This document shows, piece after piece, positions 7,759-15,844 of a stretch of DNA of 33,129 bases. The notes under the pieces were generated by a model. It made no database searches. It was not told the origin of the DNA and was given only the letters and a program-made list of their open reading frames with translations. The stretch's first letter is position 1; the number at the start of each line of letters is the position of its first letter. Source of the stretch: an uncultured Oscillospiraceae bacterium (GTDB lineage: Bacteria; Bacillota; Clostridia; Oscillospirales; Ruminococcaceae); contig CAJUAN010000029.1 of the NCBI GenBank assembly GCA_910584715.1, forward strand, positions 1 through 33,129. The letters run 5' to 3'. A program made the position numbers and the translations under genes.

Positions 7759-10700
7759 ATTATATCCCCCTTTGCAACACGAATCGCAAATTCCTGCCAA
7801 ATTGGGTAATCTGCACGGTAACGATCAGTATATGCCTCAATAATTAATGCAATCAAAAGGTTAATCTGCTCGTCTTCAAATTTAAACTGCTTTATAGAAG
7901 GTTCCAACTCAGCTATAATAGCTTCTTTCAAATCTTCAGCGGAAGCTTTTTCCGCAGACTTTTCAAGTACATCTTCTGCATTCTTGAAATAATCAAAAAT
8001 CATTGATGCAAGCACTTTGGTACCTTCCGCGCTTTTCTTATTTGAAAGATACTCCATAAGCTTAACCTTGACCTCCGTGGCGGCAGAGGATTTCAAAATT
8101 GCTTTTCTGAAAGCGTCTTCTGCCGAAAGATCGTCAAGCTTCGCTCTGAACTTGGAATCCAGCAAATCAAATAAAAGGCGTTCATTATGCTCCTCCGGGT
8201 ATTCTGTCGCTTCAACATAAATTTCTTCCCGCAGTTTTGGCTTTTCAACGCTGCACAGCACAGGCGATACCCAATCGTTCTGGTAAACGGCAGCAACACC
8301 GCGCGGAAGCTTGGCAAGCTCGATAATCTGATCGTCATTCAACCCGGCTGCCTTACCGACAAGCTCACGGTCGGAAAAATCCGGCAGCCGCATAATGATT
8401 TTAGTATTCGTATTTCGAATAACAGACATATCAAGCAAGCCCGGGGACTGATCCGCAATAATAAAGCCCTCTCCGTAGGTTCGCATTTCAGCAATGGAAT
8501 TAGCTAACATCTCGACGGATTTTCCCAACAGGTTTGCAGTCTCGGAGCTCTGCTCCGTGCTTGTCCTTTTCAAAAGGTTATGCGCTTCCTCCAATACAGT
8601 AACATGACGCAATTCGGAATTAGGTTCCTCCGAACTTGCCATACGGTGTTCCTGTAATTTCAAGATTAAAATTCCCATTATCAGCGCTTTTGTCTCCATA
8701 GAACCGACACGGCTCAGATCAACGATCACATTTTCATCAAACAGCTCGTTGTCTTCAATATCATCTGCCGAAAAAATCAAACGGTTAATACCATTTGTAA
8801 GGGATTCCAAGCGAGTAAGCAGCGAGCCCTTGTAGTTGCTCTTGTTCTCATCGGAGTATTCACTTTTGTTTATGTATTTCTCAACTTCAAGAGCAACATC
8901 CGCAAAACTTGGAAAAATCGCTCCATACTTATTTTCGGATTTAACAAGGTTCCAGCCGGCAGAACGATACGCATTCTCCATAGCCGCCTTCAGAACGGCC
9001 GGCATTGCCGCATACATGGGCCAGCAAACATTAAAAAGCTCTGTCAGCCTATCCAAATGCTCATAAATGTGTATCTTGCCGTTTGGGAACTTGAACGGAT
9101 TGATCCTCAGCAGCGCCGCGATGTTAGGATTAGTTCCGTAAACCTTTACTCCAAACCGTTTGTTTTTGGCAAGAACATTTTTATATTCGCCCTTGGCAGG
9201 CTCGATAACCATAAATTTTACAGTACCGTTTGTTTTGCTTGCGAAGGTGCCGGAAAGCTTGTCAAGAAGCTTATAAACCGTTGTGGTTTTACCGGAACCG
9301 GTAGATCCGGTAATAAAGGTGTGTGCCGTTAAGCTGTTGGAATCAAGCTTGACAACCTTGTCTTCCCGTTTATGCATATGAAAAATTTTTCCAAGAGAAA
9401 GATTGCCGTTGTGTTCCGAAAGAGTAACGACCTCCCGTCCGAATTCGGTACACTCCACAATTGGAACGCCTGCCACAGATTTCTTTGGCAGCGTCATCTG
9501 ATAGGACAGTTCTTTACCGCTGACAAGCATAGCCGCGGTGGTTGAATAGTGGTGATCCTTGTCAATGACCGTTAAAAATTCCGGGTGGTAAAACCGCATC
9601 AGATATTCCTTGATATATCCCACATCTTCCGGGTCTCTCCACATATTCACAGCAGAGGATTCTACCGAAGAATTTTCGCCGCGGGTTATTGACTTGAACG
9701 CGCTGGCGGCGGCAACAGCCACATAGTGATCCTCCGCCGCAAAATACGCGCAGGTATCAAACATTCCAAAATCCTCGCAGGAACGCATTCTTTTGATCTG
9801 CTCGTCAATACGGTCAAGCAAGGTCTTAACAGCCCTGTTCTCATAGTTGAGCTGAATGGACTCCCCGCTTGTGGCAGCAAGTGATTTTGATACGGAGTTT
9901 TGTTCGGTCAGCGATTTTGATGTTCCGGAAGATTTTGTATCGGTTTTCGCTTTTGTTTCAGTTTTGGTTCTTGAATAAGCATGGCTATAGTTTGCAGACA
10001 CTCCGTATACTGATACGCCTCCCCCAACACTATCCGTATGCGTTTTGGAAACAGCGGTACCGTGGGTCAAAGATTTTGCAATGGTTTCATTTGTCGAATC
10101 CGTAACACCCTTGACAATACCCTCGGTGTCGGTAGTTGTGCTTTGTGAGTTGACAGTTTGTGTTGAGGTCTTGAATGGCGCCAGCTGAGAGTAAATATCC
10201 TCATATTCCGCACACATAGCCTCAATTTTATCATTGCTCATAGCATCGGCAATAATAACTGCCGAATATTCTTTTCCTTTCATTGTATCAATCAGCTTTT
10301 CCAATCCCTGAACAAACTCCTGATTCTTCGATTCGTTGGAGTTTCTTATTGCGGGAATGCTGCTCACAGCGGAAATGCATTTTGCGTTTTTGAAGGAATC
10401 TTTAATAATGTCCGCCTTGCATATTATATTCTTCTCTGCGTCAGTTACTTTATGGACAGCCGTCAGCTCTATGCCCGGAAAATTTCCGACGAAAGCATCT
10501 CTCAACGCTTTTCCGTTGTTATCCAAATCTTTTTCCCATGCGGACAAAGATTTCAATTCACCGTTATCATTCAGGTGAGCACGCATATTTCTTGTGATCA
10601 CGCCCAAAAACAAGTCAACATGATCCTTGTGTCCGTTTAACAGCATGGCCAAACCGCAATTTTTCAAAGAAAATATTGTAGAATAAACGGTGGTAAGCTT

Positions 10701-10844
10701 ATCCCGGGTATTTTCGTTTTTATCAAAAACAACCTTGGCAATTCTATATAAATAGATATTTTCACCAATATTTATTTTCTCCAATTCGTCCGGCAGTTTT
10801 ATACACGGCGCATCTGAAAGCCCGGTAATATACTTTTTCAGCAT
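7755..10844 (-). CDS. HerA/FtsK-like (DUF87-type) ATPase
   Basis: A 1029-residue P-loop ATPase. Walker A is ITGSTGSGKTTTVYKLL near residue 510 and Walker B is VTVLEEAH near 750, followed by GEGFIIADQSPGLLD and NTNTKIIMRL, the order seen in HerA/VirB4-type motor ATPases. Residues 1-220 form a variable N-terminal domain. Residues about 226-345 are rich in Ser, Thr and Gly with repeated SKS/TKT patterns, probably flexible. The C-terminal 150 residues are helical. HerA-family motors pair with nucleases, SIR2 or other effectors in phage defence. Here the partner genes are a dynamin, a membrane protein and a metallopeptidase. The annotated ATG has no clear ribosome site and the frame is open up to 10949 without a standard start, so the N-terminus is uncertain. 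Confidence 0.82.
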   Translation of the reverse strand: MLKKYITGLSDAPCIKLPDELEKINIGENIYLYRIAKVVFDKNENTRDKLTTVYSTIFSLKNCGLAMLLNGHKDHVDLFLGVITRNMRAHLNDNGELKSLSAWEKDLDNNGKALRDAFVGNFPGIELTAVHKVTDAEKNIICKADIIKDSFKNAKCISAVSSIPAIRNSNESKNQEFVQGLEKLIDTMKGKEYSAVIIADAMSNDKIEAMCAEYEDIYSQLAPFKTSTQTVNSQSTTTDTEGIVKGVTDSTNETIAKSLTHGTAVSKTHTDSVGGGVSVYGVSANYSHAYSRTKTETKAKTDTKSSGTSKSLTEQNSVSKSLAATSGESIQLNYENRAVKTLLDRIDEQIKRMRSCEDFGMFDTCAYFAAEDHYVAVAAASAFKSITRGENSSVESSAVNMWRDPEDVGYIKEYLMRFYHPEFLTVIDKDHHYSTTAAMLVSGKELSYQMTLPKKSVAGVPIVECTEFGREVVTLSEHNGNLSLGKIFHMHKREDKVVKLDSNSLTAHTFITGSTGSGKTTTVYKLLDKLSGTFASKTNGTVKFMVIEPAKGEYKNVLAKNKRFGVKVYGTNPNIAALLRINPFKFPNGKIHIYEHLDRLTELFNVCWPMYAAMPAVLKAAMENAYRSAGWNLVKSENKYGAIFPSFADVALEVEKYINKSEYSDENKSNYKGSLLTRLESLTNGINRLIFSADDIEDNELFDENVIVDLSRVGSMETKALIMGILILKLQEHRMASSEEPNSELRHVTVLEEAHNLLKRTSTEQSSETANLLGKSVEMLANSIAEMRTYGEGFIIADQSPGLLDMSVIRNTNTKIIMRLPDFSDRELVGKAAGLNDDQIIELAKLPRGVAAVYQNDWVSPVLCSVEKPKLREEIYVEATEYPEEHNERLLFDLLDSKFRAKLDDLSAEDAFRKAILKSSAATEVKVKLMEYLSNKKSAEGTKVLASMIFDYFKNAEDVLEKSAEKASAEDLKEAIIAELEPSIKQFKFEDEQINLLIALIIEAYTDRYRADYPIWQEFAIRVAKGDII

Positions 10845-11084
10845 AATATTATCCGCGGCTTCAAACGCAGCATATAAGTCATCAAGAACGAGAGGATTAT
10901 TTGCGTGAACATCGCTTTCTATAAATTGATCATCCTTTCCGCTTTGGATTTATTCGGGACATCTTTTGCAGCTCGTTGGTTGCTTTATATGGCTTTTTGG
11001 CAATTGGGGGTATATCAGGTATCGCGCGAACAAGGCCGTTTATTTGGTCAAATAGTGTTGGTTTTTGGTGATTATCAACAAATT
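10845..11084 (-). other. Apparently coding but start-less stretch before the HerA-like gene
   Basis: Between the tail-anchored protein and the HerA-like gene there are 240 bases. One minus frame is open from about 11172 to a TGA at 10930-10932 and encodes protein-like sequence (FVDNHQKPTLFDQINGLV, then AIPDIPPIAKKPYKATNELQ). It has no ATG, GTG or TTG start except an ATG ten codons before its end. The HerA frame itself is open from 10949 (DDQFIESDVHANNP, then LVLDDLYAAFEAADNIM). A shift of one base around 10930-10949 would join the two. Either the HerA N-terminus is frameshifted (mutation, sequencing error or programmed shift), or a small gene has decayed here. Confidence 0.45.
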
Positions 11085-11615
11085 TTACAGCAGCTTTATT
11101 AGCAGAACCACTATCCCTACAAGAACGACCGCTGCTATTATCGTTCCTGCCAGAGGAAAATTTGAGCCGTTATCCCGGCTATGCTGATGTTTTTCCGAAG
11201 TCGATTTCTTTGGCATGTTTTGAGAATTCTTAGGACATGACTGTTTGGGCAACGGCACAGGCTCTTTCATGGATTTCCTGTATGATTCCGCAGTATCCTT
11301 ATGTACGACTTTTCCAACTTCTTGAATATATGCAATGCGGCTTTCGGCAAAGTTTTCTTGGAGACAATATGTAAGTCCGGTGAAGTATCGTTTATCCCAC
11401 TCACTTCGCTCCAATCGTTCTTCAAAACCCAACTTGATTTCTTCCTCAAATATTTCCGGAACTTTTTCTTTTAAAACATCCAGGATTTCATTTGTTTCTC
11501 CGCGTTCAAATGTGGGGTCTTGAAGCATGGAGCATAGAGTACAAGTTTTTAAACACAAATAATCTTTTTCTTCGATGGCTTTCCAAAAATCATTCTCATT
11601 GAAAGATGTAAACAT
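11085..11615 (-). CDS. Tail-anchored membrane protein of the dynamin/HerA operon
   Basis: A 176-residue protein with a soluble, helical N-terminal domain (about residues 1-110, possibly TPR-like), a basic and polar linker (SCPKNSQNMPKKSTSEKHQH) and one C-terminal membrane helix at about 152-175 (GTIIAAVVLVGIVVLLIKLL). There is no signal peptide, so the bulk should face the cytosol. It begins two bases after the dynamin stop. A dynamin followed by a tail-anchored protein suggests it recruits the GTPase or the ATPase to the membrane. No family name is recognised. Confidence 0.72.
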   Translation of the reverse strand: MFTSFNENDFWKAIEEKDYLCLKTCTLCSMLQDPTFERGETNEILDVLKEKVPEIFEEEIKLGFEERLERSEWDKRYFTGLTYCLQENFAESRIAYIQEVGKVVHKDTAESYRKSMKEPVPLPKQSCPKNSQNMPKKSTSEKHQHSRDNGSNFPLAGTIIAAVVLVGIVVLLIKLL

Positions 11616-11617
11616 TT

Positions 11618-14218
11618 TTATTCTCCTTTTATTTTCTTTTTGAGACCTTCAAGCCACTTATGTTTATCTGTTTTCTCGCTGATTTCCTTTCTCAATTCCT
11701 CGATTGAGCCGCTGATTGCTGCAATATGTTCTTCTTGAACCTTTATTTCATCATGAAATTTAATCAATTCTTGAAGAAGCCCATAAATCAAATCTCGAAC
11801 CTTGAGCTTACTATCCTTTAAGACACTTTTGGAATAGTTTTCCATATTTTCGGTTTCTCTTAGCATATTGGAATAGTACTCATAAATGTATTCAAGTATC
11901 GGCGATGTCTTATAATATCCATCAATATTTTTCTGTACAATTATGTCCTTAGGCATAAATATAGATCTGATTTTTTTAAATGGGTTTCGACTTGATGCCC
12001 ACTCATCCTTTTGTTGATTGTGTTCTATGGATTGTTTGACAGTTTTGTCAATCACCGTTTTCTTTATATTTGAAGCAAGATTGTCAATGTTCATATTTGA
12101 AAAATTTGTTGTCCAAAAAACGCTATCAGTAAAGTTGTACTCGCCTTGCACAAACACACCGGACTCTTTCAGTTCAGTAACAGTATACGTCAAAAACTCA
12201 AATACATCAAGAACCTGCTTATCATGATATTTCGCAATCTCTTCAAATTTTTGATTCGTTTTGCTTAGTGCACAGTCAAATGTTTTTTTTATATTGGTAA
12301 TTAGAGAATGAATTTCATTTTCGACCTCATCATAAGTCTTTTGCTCCGTATCAACTGTTGGGTGATTACGAATATAAATAACTTCTTCACTTGATTCGAC
12401 ATCTTTCCTGAATTCCATAATGGCTGTTTTAAGAGAGTCGGAATCAAATTGTATTCCAATCAATGAACGTAGCTGCTCATTAATTTTTCCTTTTGATTCT
12501 TCGAGCGCGGCAATTTTTTCTTCTATGTCCTTTTTTCTTCCGCTTACATCCTTTTTTTCGCTTTCCTTTTCCCCCAGCTCAGCCTCTGCTTTTTTTAATT
12601 CAGACAGAGTAGCACCGGTGAATCCCTTTACATCTTCCAAAATATCTTCAAACGTATCAATCAGTCCGCGAACCTTTATGGGGTAGGCATACCGTTCAAT
12701 GTAATCCCTGATAGCCGATTCCACCGAAACAATGCCGCATTGAAGCTGTACTGCGCGAACCGTATTGCCGCTTTTAACAGCAGCTTCAAATTCCTCTTCA
12801 ATTTCGTCCTTTCGATAATTTGGAATATCGCAATACCTAAAAAGGCAGTAATCATCATCTTCAAGGTTATAAGTAAAAGATTGGTAACGTTTAAAAAGAT
12901 TTTTCTTGACCTTATCTGCATCGCGTTCTTCAAAGGTAAAGTCATAAGCCTTTTGCTGTATTGCAAATTCAATAAGTGCAGCAGTCATAAACACACGGGG
13001 AACGAAGCGAGAAGCTCTCTCGGCAAGTTGCTGCTCTTTTTCCTGATCGGTTATTATATTCATCTTGGTATGGTCAGTCAAATATCTTGCAAATTCAGTT
13101 CTTATTTTTTCCGGACATAAATTATTGTCATATTGAAAATCATCACTCTTGTTAATTAAAAATAAGAACCTGTCATTAAATCCGCTGTTCTCTTGCGATT
13201 GAACAATGATTTCTCCCATAAATTCGCCAATACTCTCATTTTCGTACTTTTTGTCAACGCAAAGAACAACCATAGGCTTGTTTTTATCTGAAACAGCTTC
13301 AAGTGCAATTTCGGCGTGCTTATTAGTTCCGCCTTCAATTGACTTTGAGCTATCCATACCGGGGGTGTCAATCAAAACAACAGTAAACTTGTCATCGCCT
13401 ACGCTTTCAGGGTAAAGATGCGATAGGTCAACGCCTAATTCCAGCATATCTACTTCCGGGTGCTTATCTTCAGCATTATTAGGACATATTTCTAAAAACG
13501 CCGCAGCGCAATCAGCGTCATTTTCAAAAATCCTTTTTTCTACAACGATCTCATCATTTTCACCCAAACAAGCCAGTGAGACTTTGTGTCCCAGACTTCC
13601 GTCGTGTCGAATCCGACAATTTTTAGAAGTACAAGTTTCGTCGCTGGTCGGCAGAATATTGTGTCTTATGAGTGCGTTAAGCAGCGTAGATTTACCGGAA
13701 CTATATGTGCCGGCAAAAACAATGCGAAATTCGCTTTCTTTGGCAATCCGATAGTTTTCCTCGAGAGCAGCATACTTTTGGAGCAATCCATCGGTCGTTC
13801 TCGATTCTACTAACTCGCGGAAACGATCGGATTGAAGTTCTGTGTACACTTCTTCAATGTTTTTGGAGATATCTTCATAGTCCGGCTTTTCCTTGCGCTC
13901 AAAATGATATATTACACGAGCGCTTTCATTACGTTCTTCATTTTGATCGGCTATAGAACGTTTCAAATCCTCAAAATCAATTACACGCCCGGAAAAAATC
14001 ACTTTCACTTCATCGTTCGTCTCATGATCGGAAATTTCGTTGACTAATCCGTCCCAATTACGATATGGAATAGGCTCAATCCATGTTTGTAAAGGAGTTT
14101 CATCATTTATAAACTTAGCAAATTTTTCATAGTGATCGTCCTTACAGACGTTTACTCCATCTATGTACATAGTTGTTTCCATTTTATACGGGTTATACTT
14201 GATTTCAATTGTTTTCAT
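11618..14218 (-). CDS. Dynamin-like GTPase
   Basis: An 866-residue large GTPase of the dynamin superfamily. G1 is GTYSSGKSTLLNAL near residues 169-182, a conserved Thr follows in the DETCTSKN segment, G3 is DTPGMDSS near 282 and G4 is NKSD near 355. After the GTPase domain come long helical regions including a predicted coiled coil at about 555-620 (EAELGEKESEKKDVSGRKKD) and another at the C-terminus. The first ~150 residues form an extra N-terminal domain. Bacterial dynamins act on membranes, and several serve in phage defence or membrane repair. It is the first gene of the operon and has a perfect consensus promoter shared back to back with an XRE regulator. It differs from simple bacterial dynamins by its fixed partners: tail-anchored protein, HerA-like ATPase and metallopeptidase. 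Confidence 0.85.
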   Translation of the reverse strand: MKTIEIKYNPYKMETTMYIDGVNVCKDDHYEKFAKFINDETPLQTWIEPIPYRNWDGLVNEISDHETNDEVKVIFSGRVIDFEDLKRSIADQNEERNESARVIYHFERKEKPDYEDISKNIEEVYTELQSDRFRELVESRTTDGLLQKYAALEENYRIAKESEFRIVFAGTYSSGKSTLLNALIRHNILPTSDETCTSKNCRIRHDGSLGHKVSLACLGENDEIVVEKRIFENDADCAAAFLEICPNNAEDKHPEVDMLELGVDLSHLYPESVGDDKFTVVLIDTPGMDSSKSIEGGTNKHAEIALEAVSDKNKPMVVLCVDKKYENESIGEFMGEIIVQSQENSGFNDRFLFLINKSDDFQYDNNLCPEKIRTEFARYLTDHTKMNIITDQEKEQQLAERASRFVPRVFMTAALIEFAIQQKAYDFTFEERDADKVKKNLFKRYQSFTYNLEDDDYCLFRYCDIPNYRKDEIEEEFEAAVKSGNTVRAVQLQCGIVSVESAIRDYIERYAYPIKVRGLIDTFEDILEDVKGFTGATLSELKKAEAELGEKESEKKDVSGRKKDIEEKIAALEESKGKINEQLRSLIGIQFDSDSLKTAIMEFRKDVESSEEVIYIRNHPTVDTEQKTYDEVENEIHSLITNIKKTFDCALSKTNQKFEEIAKYHDKQVLDVFEFLTYTVTELKESGVFVQGEYNFTDSVFWTTNFSNMNIDNLASNIKKTVIDKTVKQSIEHNQQKDEWASSRNPFKKIRSIFMPKDIIVQKNIDGYYKTSPILEYIYEYYSNMLRETENMENYSKSVLKDSKLKVRDLIYGLLQELIKFHDEIKVQEEHIAAISGSIEELRKEISEKTDKHKWLEGLKKKIKGE

Positions 14219-14300
14219 CTTTATCGCCTTCCAAATACTATTTTTTATTCCATATCAAGTAATTCAGACTTCTCGTAAGTTCAAACTTCATTGATCGTCA

Positions 14301-14323
14301 ATTATATCATTTACATTATATCA
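14301..14323 (-). promoter_or_regulatory. Two extra extended -10 elements
   Basis: The 9-mer TGATATAAT, a full match to the extended -10 (TGnTATAAT), occurs on the minus strand at 14301-14309 and 14315-14323, besides the copy in the main promoter at 14382-14390. All point toward the dynamin gene. They may be extra promoters or repeated operator-like sites. Confidence 0.45.
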
Positions 14324-14381
14324 CACAAGGTAGATATTTACTATCGTTTTGTACATTTATTCAACATTTTTTTGCATTTTT

Positions 14382-14410
14382 ATTATATCATACCGTTAAA
14401 GTGTTGTCAA
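14382..14410 (-). promoter_or_regulatory. Perfect consensus promoter of the dynamin/HerA operon
   Basis: On the minus strand TTGACA (14405-14410) and TATAAT (14382-14387) are 17 bases apart, with an extended TG motif. On the other strand TTGTCA (14404-14409) overlaps the same -35 and could serve the divergent XRE gene, so the two units may compete. Confidence 0.85.
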
Positions 14411-14466
14411 TAATTTTAGTGAATATTTTATATGCTAATAAAAGGCGTTGTGTAAACTGCTAATAA

Positions 14467-14482
14467 AGTATAAAGTTATACT
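14467..14482 (+). promoter_or_regulatory. Candidate XRE operator
   Basis: AGTATAA (14467-14473) and TTATACT (14476-14482) form a 7-bp inverted repeat around two bases. It is followed by another half-like GGTATAA (14489-14495), directly upstream of the XRE ribosome site, a typical place for autorepression. Confidence 0.5.
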
Positions 14483-14507
14483 ATATAGGTATAAAGGAAG
14501 TGTACAA

Positions 14508-14870
14508 GTGAGCTTTAAAAGAGATAAAATTTCATATACTGTAGGGCAGCGTATAAAAAAATTCCGAACCGAAAGAAAAATAAGCCAAGAGGAGCTGGCA
14601 CTTTCTTCGGGAATTTATCCGGCGTACCTTGGCAGGCTTGAACGCGGAGAACGCTGCCCCACAGTTGAGACTATATATAAGGTATGCAACGGTTTAAAGA
14701 TTTCAATGGCTGACTTACTTGATTTTAACGTAGATGTAAAACCTACCTCGGACGAAGCAAAGCATAGAATAGAAAAAGCAATGAGTGGATTATCAGACGA
14801 GGAAGCCATACGCATTGCTGAAATAATCGAAAACGTTGTTGCTTTCAAGTCAAATGAAAACGGGGCATAA
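14508..14870 (+). CDS. XRE-family regulator divergent from the dynamin operon
   Basis: A 120-residue protein with an N-terminal helix-turn-helix at about residues 10-65 (VGQRIKKFRTERKISQEELA, then SGIYPAYLGRLERG) and a helical C-terminus that may dimerise. The start is GTG at 14508, seven bases after AAAGGAAG; a frame beginning at 14448 has no ribosome site. It is transcribed away from the dynamin operon and the two share a compact promoter region with a candidate operator, so it is probably the operon's repressor and its own. Such XRE genes are usual switches of defence and mobile-element operons. Confidence 0.88.
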   Translation: MSFKRDKISYTVGQRIKKFRTERKISQEELALSSGIYPAYLGRLERGERCPTVETIYKVCNGLKISMADLLDFNVDVKPTSDEAKHRIEKAMSGLSDEEAIRIAEIIENVVAFKSNENGA

Positions 14871-14903
14871 ACCATTTTTACACAGTATTTTTATCACCCC
14901 CTA

Positions 14904-15107
14904 TTATTGGGACAAATACTCAAACTTCAACCCTAATGAATGTGTAAGCTCTTGGTCAACCTTACCGTTAATTTCATATACAATGAAATTAATAAGATTC
15001 CCTTTGTTGCTCCATGACTTTACTTTTGCGTCGTGATGCTTTTTAAATGTTTCATAGTTCCAAAAATGAACCCTTTCACTGTTTAATGACGACACCTTAA
15101 CCAACAT
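14904..15107 (-). CDS. Small protein downstream of the RHH gene (67 aa)
   Basis: A basic, aromatic-rich 67-residue protein (SERVHFWNYETFKKHHDAKV) that I do not recognise. Its ATG lies two bases after the stop of the RHH gene, so it is co-translated. Order and size would fit the partner of an RHH antitoxin in a toxin-antitoxin pair, with the RHH gene first. The upstream protein is longer than usual antitoxins, so this is only a possibility. Confidence 0.6.
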   Translation of the reverse strand: MLVKVSSLNSERVHFWNYETFKKHHDAKVKSWSNKGNLINFIVYEINGKVDQELTHSLGLKFEYLSQ

Positions 15108-15109
15108 AG

Positions 15110-15691
15110 TTATTCCTCCTTATCATTAAATGGAATCTTTACAGCTGTCAATGCTTTATATTCGAGATCCTCCGGCTCTTCACCAATAGATTGACGTATA
15201 AATTTATTGCGGTCAAACTTGTGAATATTTTTTTCTCTTGAGTAAATATAATCAAATCTGTTCTGCAGATATTCTTGTATTTCGGGGGAATCAATACCCA
15301 TTTTAAGTGCGATTTCTTTTAGTTCCCCTTTAATAAGTGCACGACCTATCTCGCCGCTAACTATTACACCGTTTTTGCAATGCTCTGAAAAATTCTTTGT
15401 ATTAATGTCATAATTAAATGCGATTGTTTCCCCTGTATCTTTTAGGCTTAACCGCAACCCAGTAATTTTGATTTCAATTTCCGATACACTCCCTTCTAAA
15501 AAATTCTTGCATAAATCAAGCAAGTAATCCTCGGCAAACCACCCCATGTTGTCAATCATTAGCTGATTTAATGCAGCATTCACCAACTCATTCTGCGGGC
15601 GATTCAGCTTTTCGGACAGCAGTTCCAAATCTTTCTCCATATTTGCCTCTATCCGAAAGCTTTTTTGAATGGATATCTTTTTTGATAGCAT
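15110..15691 (-). CDS. Ribbon-helix-helix protein with a C-terminal extension
   Basis: A 193-residue protein starting MLSKKISIQKSFRIEAN. Residues 1-50 look like a ribbon-helix-helix DNA-binding unit: a basic strand, then helices MEKDLELLSEKLNRPQNE and LVNAALNQLMIDN. Residues 60-190 form an unrecognised alpha/beta domain. The start at 15691 has AAGGAG upstream; the longer frame to 15742 runs through the palindrome and is rejected. The promoter region is a perfect 44-bp palindrome that overlaps the -10 box and ends beside the ribosome site, which strongly suggests autoregulation. The downstream small gene is coupled. Function beyond regulation is unknown. Confidence 0.7.
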   Translation of the reverse strand: MLSKKISIQKSFRIEANMEKDLELLSEKLNRPQNELVNAALNQLMIDNMGWFAEDYLLDLCKNFLEGSVSEIEIKITGLRLSLKDTGETIAFNYDINTKNFSEHCKNGVIVSGEIGRALIKGELKEIALKMGIDSPEIQEYLQNRFDYIYSREKNIHKFDRNKFIRQSIGEEPEDLEYKALTAVKIPFNDKEE

Positions 15692-15709
15692 AAATACCAC
15701 TTCTCCTTG

Positions 15710-15753
15710 ATATAATATAGTTGCAATTAAATTTAATTGCAACTATATTATAT
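15710..15753. repeat. Perfect 44-bp palindrome (operator / leader hairpin)
   Basis: Bases 15710-15731 are the exact reverse complement of 15732-15753, with no loop bases. The key inner part is TTGCAATTAAATTTAATTGC. It covers the -10 box of the RHH promoter (15747-15752), and its downstream end touches the AAGGAG ribosome site. As DNA it could be a dimer or tetramer operator; as RNA it would form a 22-bp stem at the very 5' end of the transcript. Confidence 0.9.
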
Positions 15754-15775
15754 TGCATCAAAATTGCTTTGTCAA
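15747..15775 (-). promoter_or_regulatory. Consensus promoter of the RHH operon
   Basis: On the minus strand TTGACA (15770-15775) and TATAAT (15747-15752) are 17 bases apart, both perfect. The -10 box lies inside the 44-bp palindrome. Confidence 0.85.
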
Positions 15776-15844
15776 GTGTTTTTTAAAATTTTTTGAAAAA
15801 TGTGATATAATATAGCACCACACTTGATTTAACGCAATAAAACA

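Noticed and set aside
15801..15811. Plus-strand extended -10 (TGTGATATAAT) next to the XRE gene
   Set aside because: No good -35 and no plus-strand gene follows; likely chance in AT-rich DNA.
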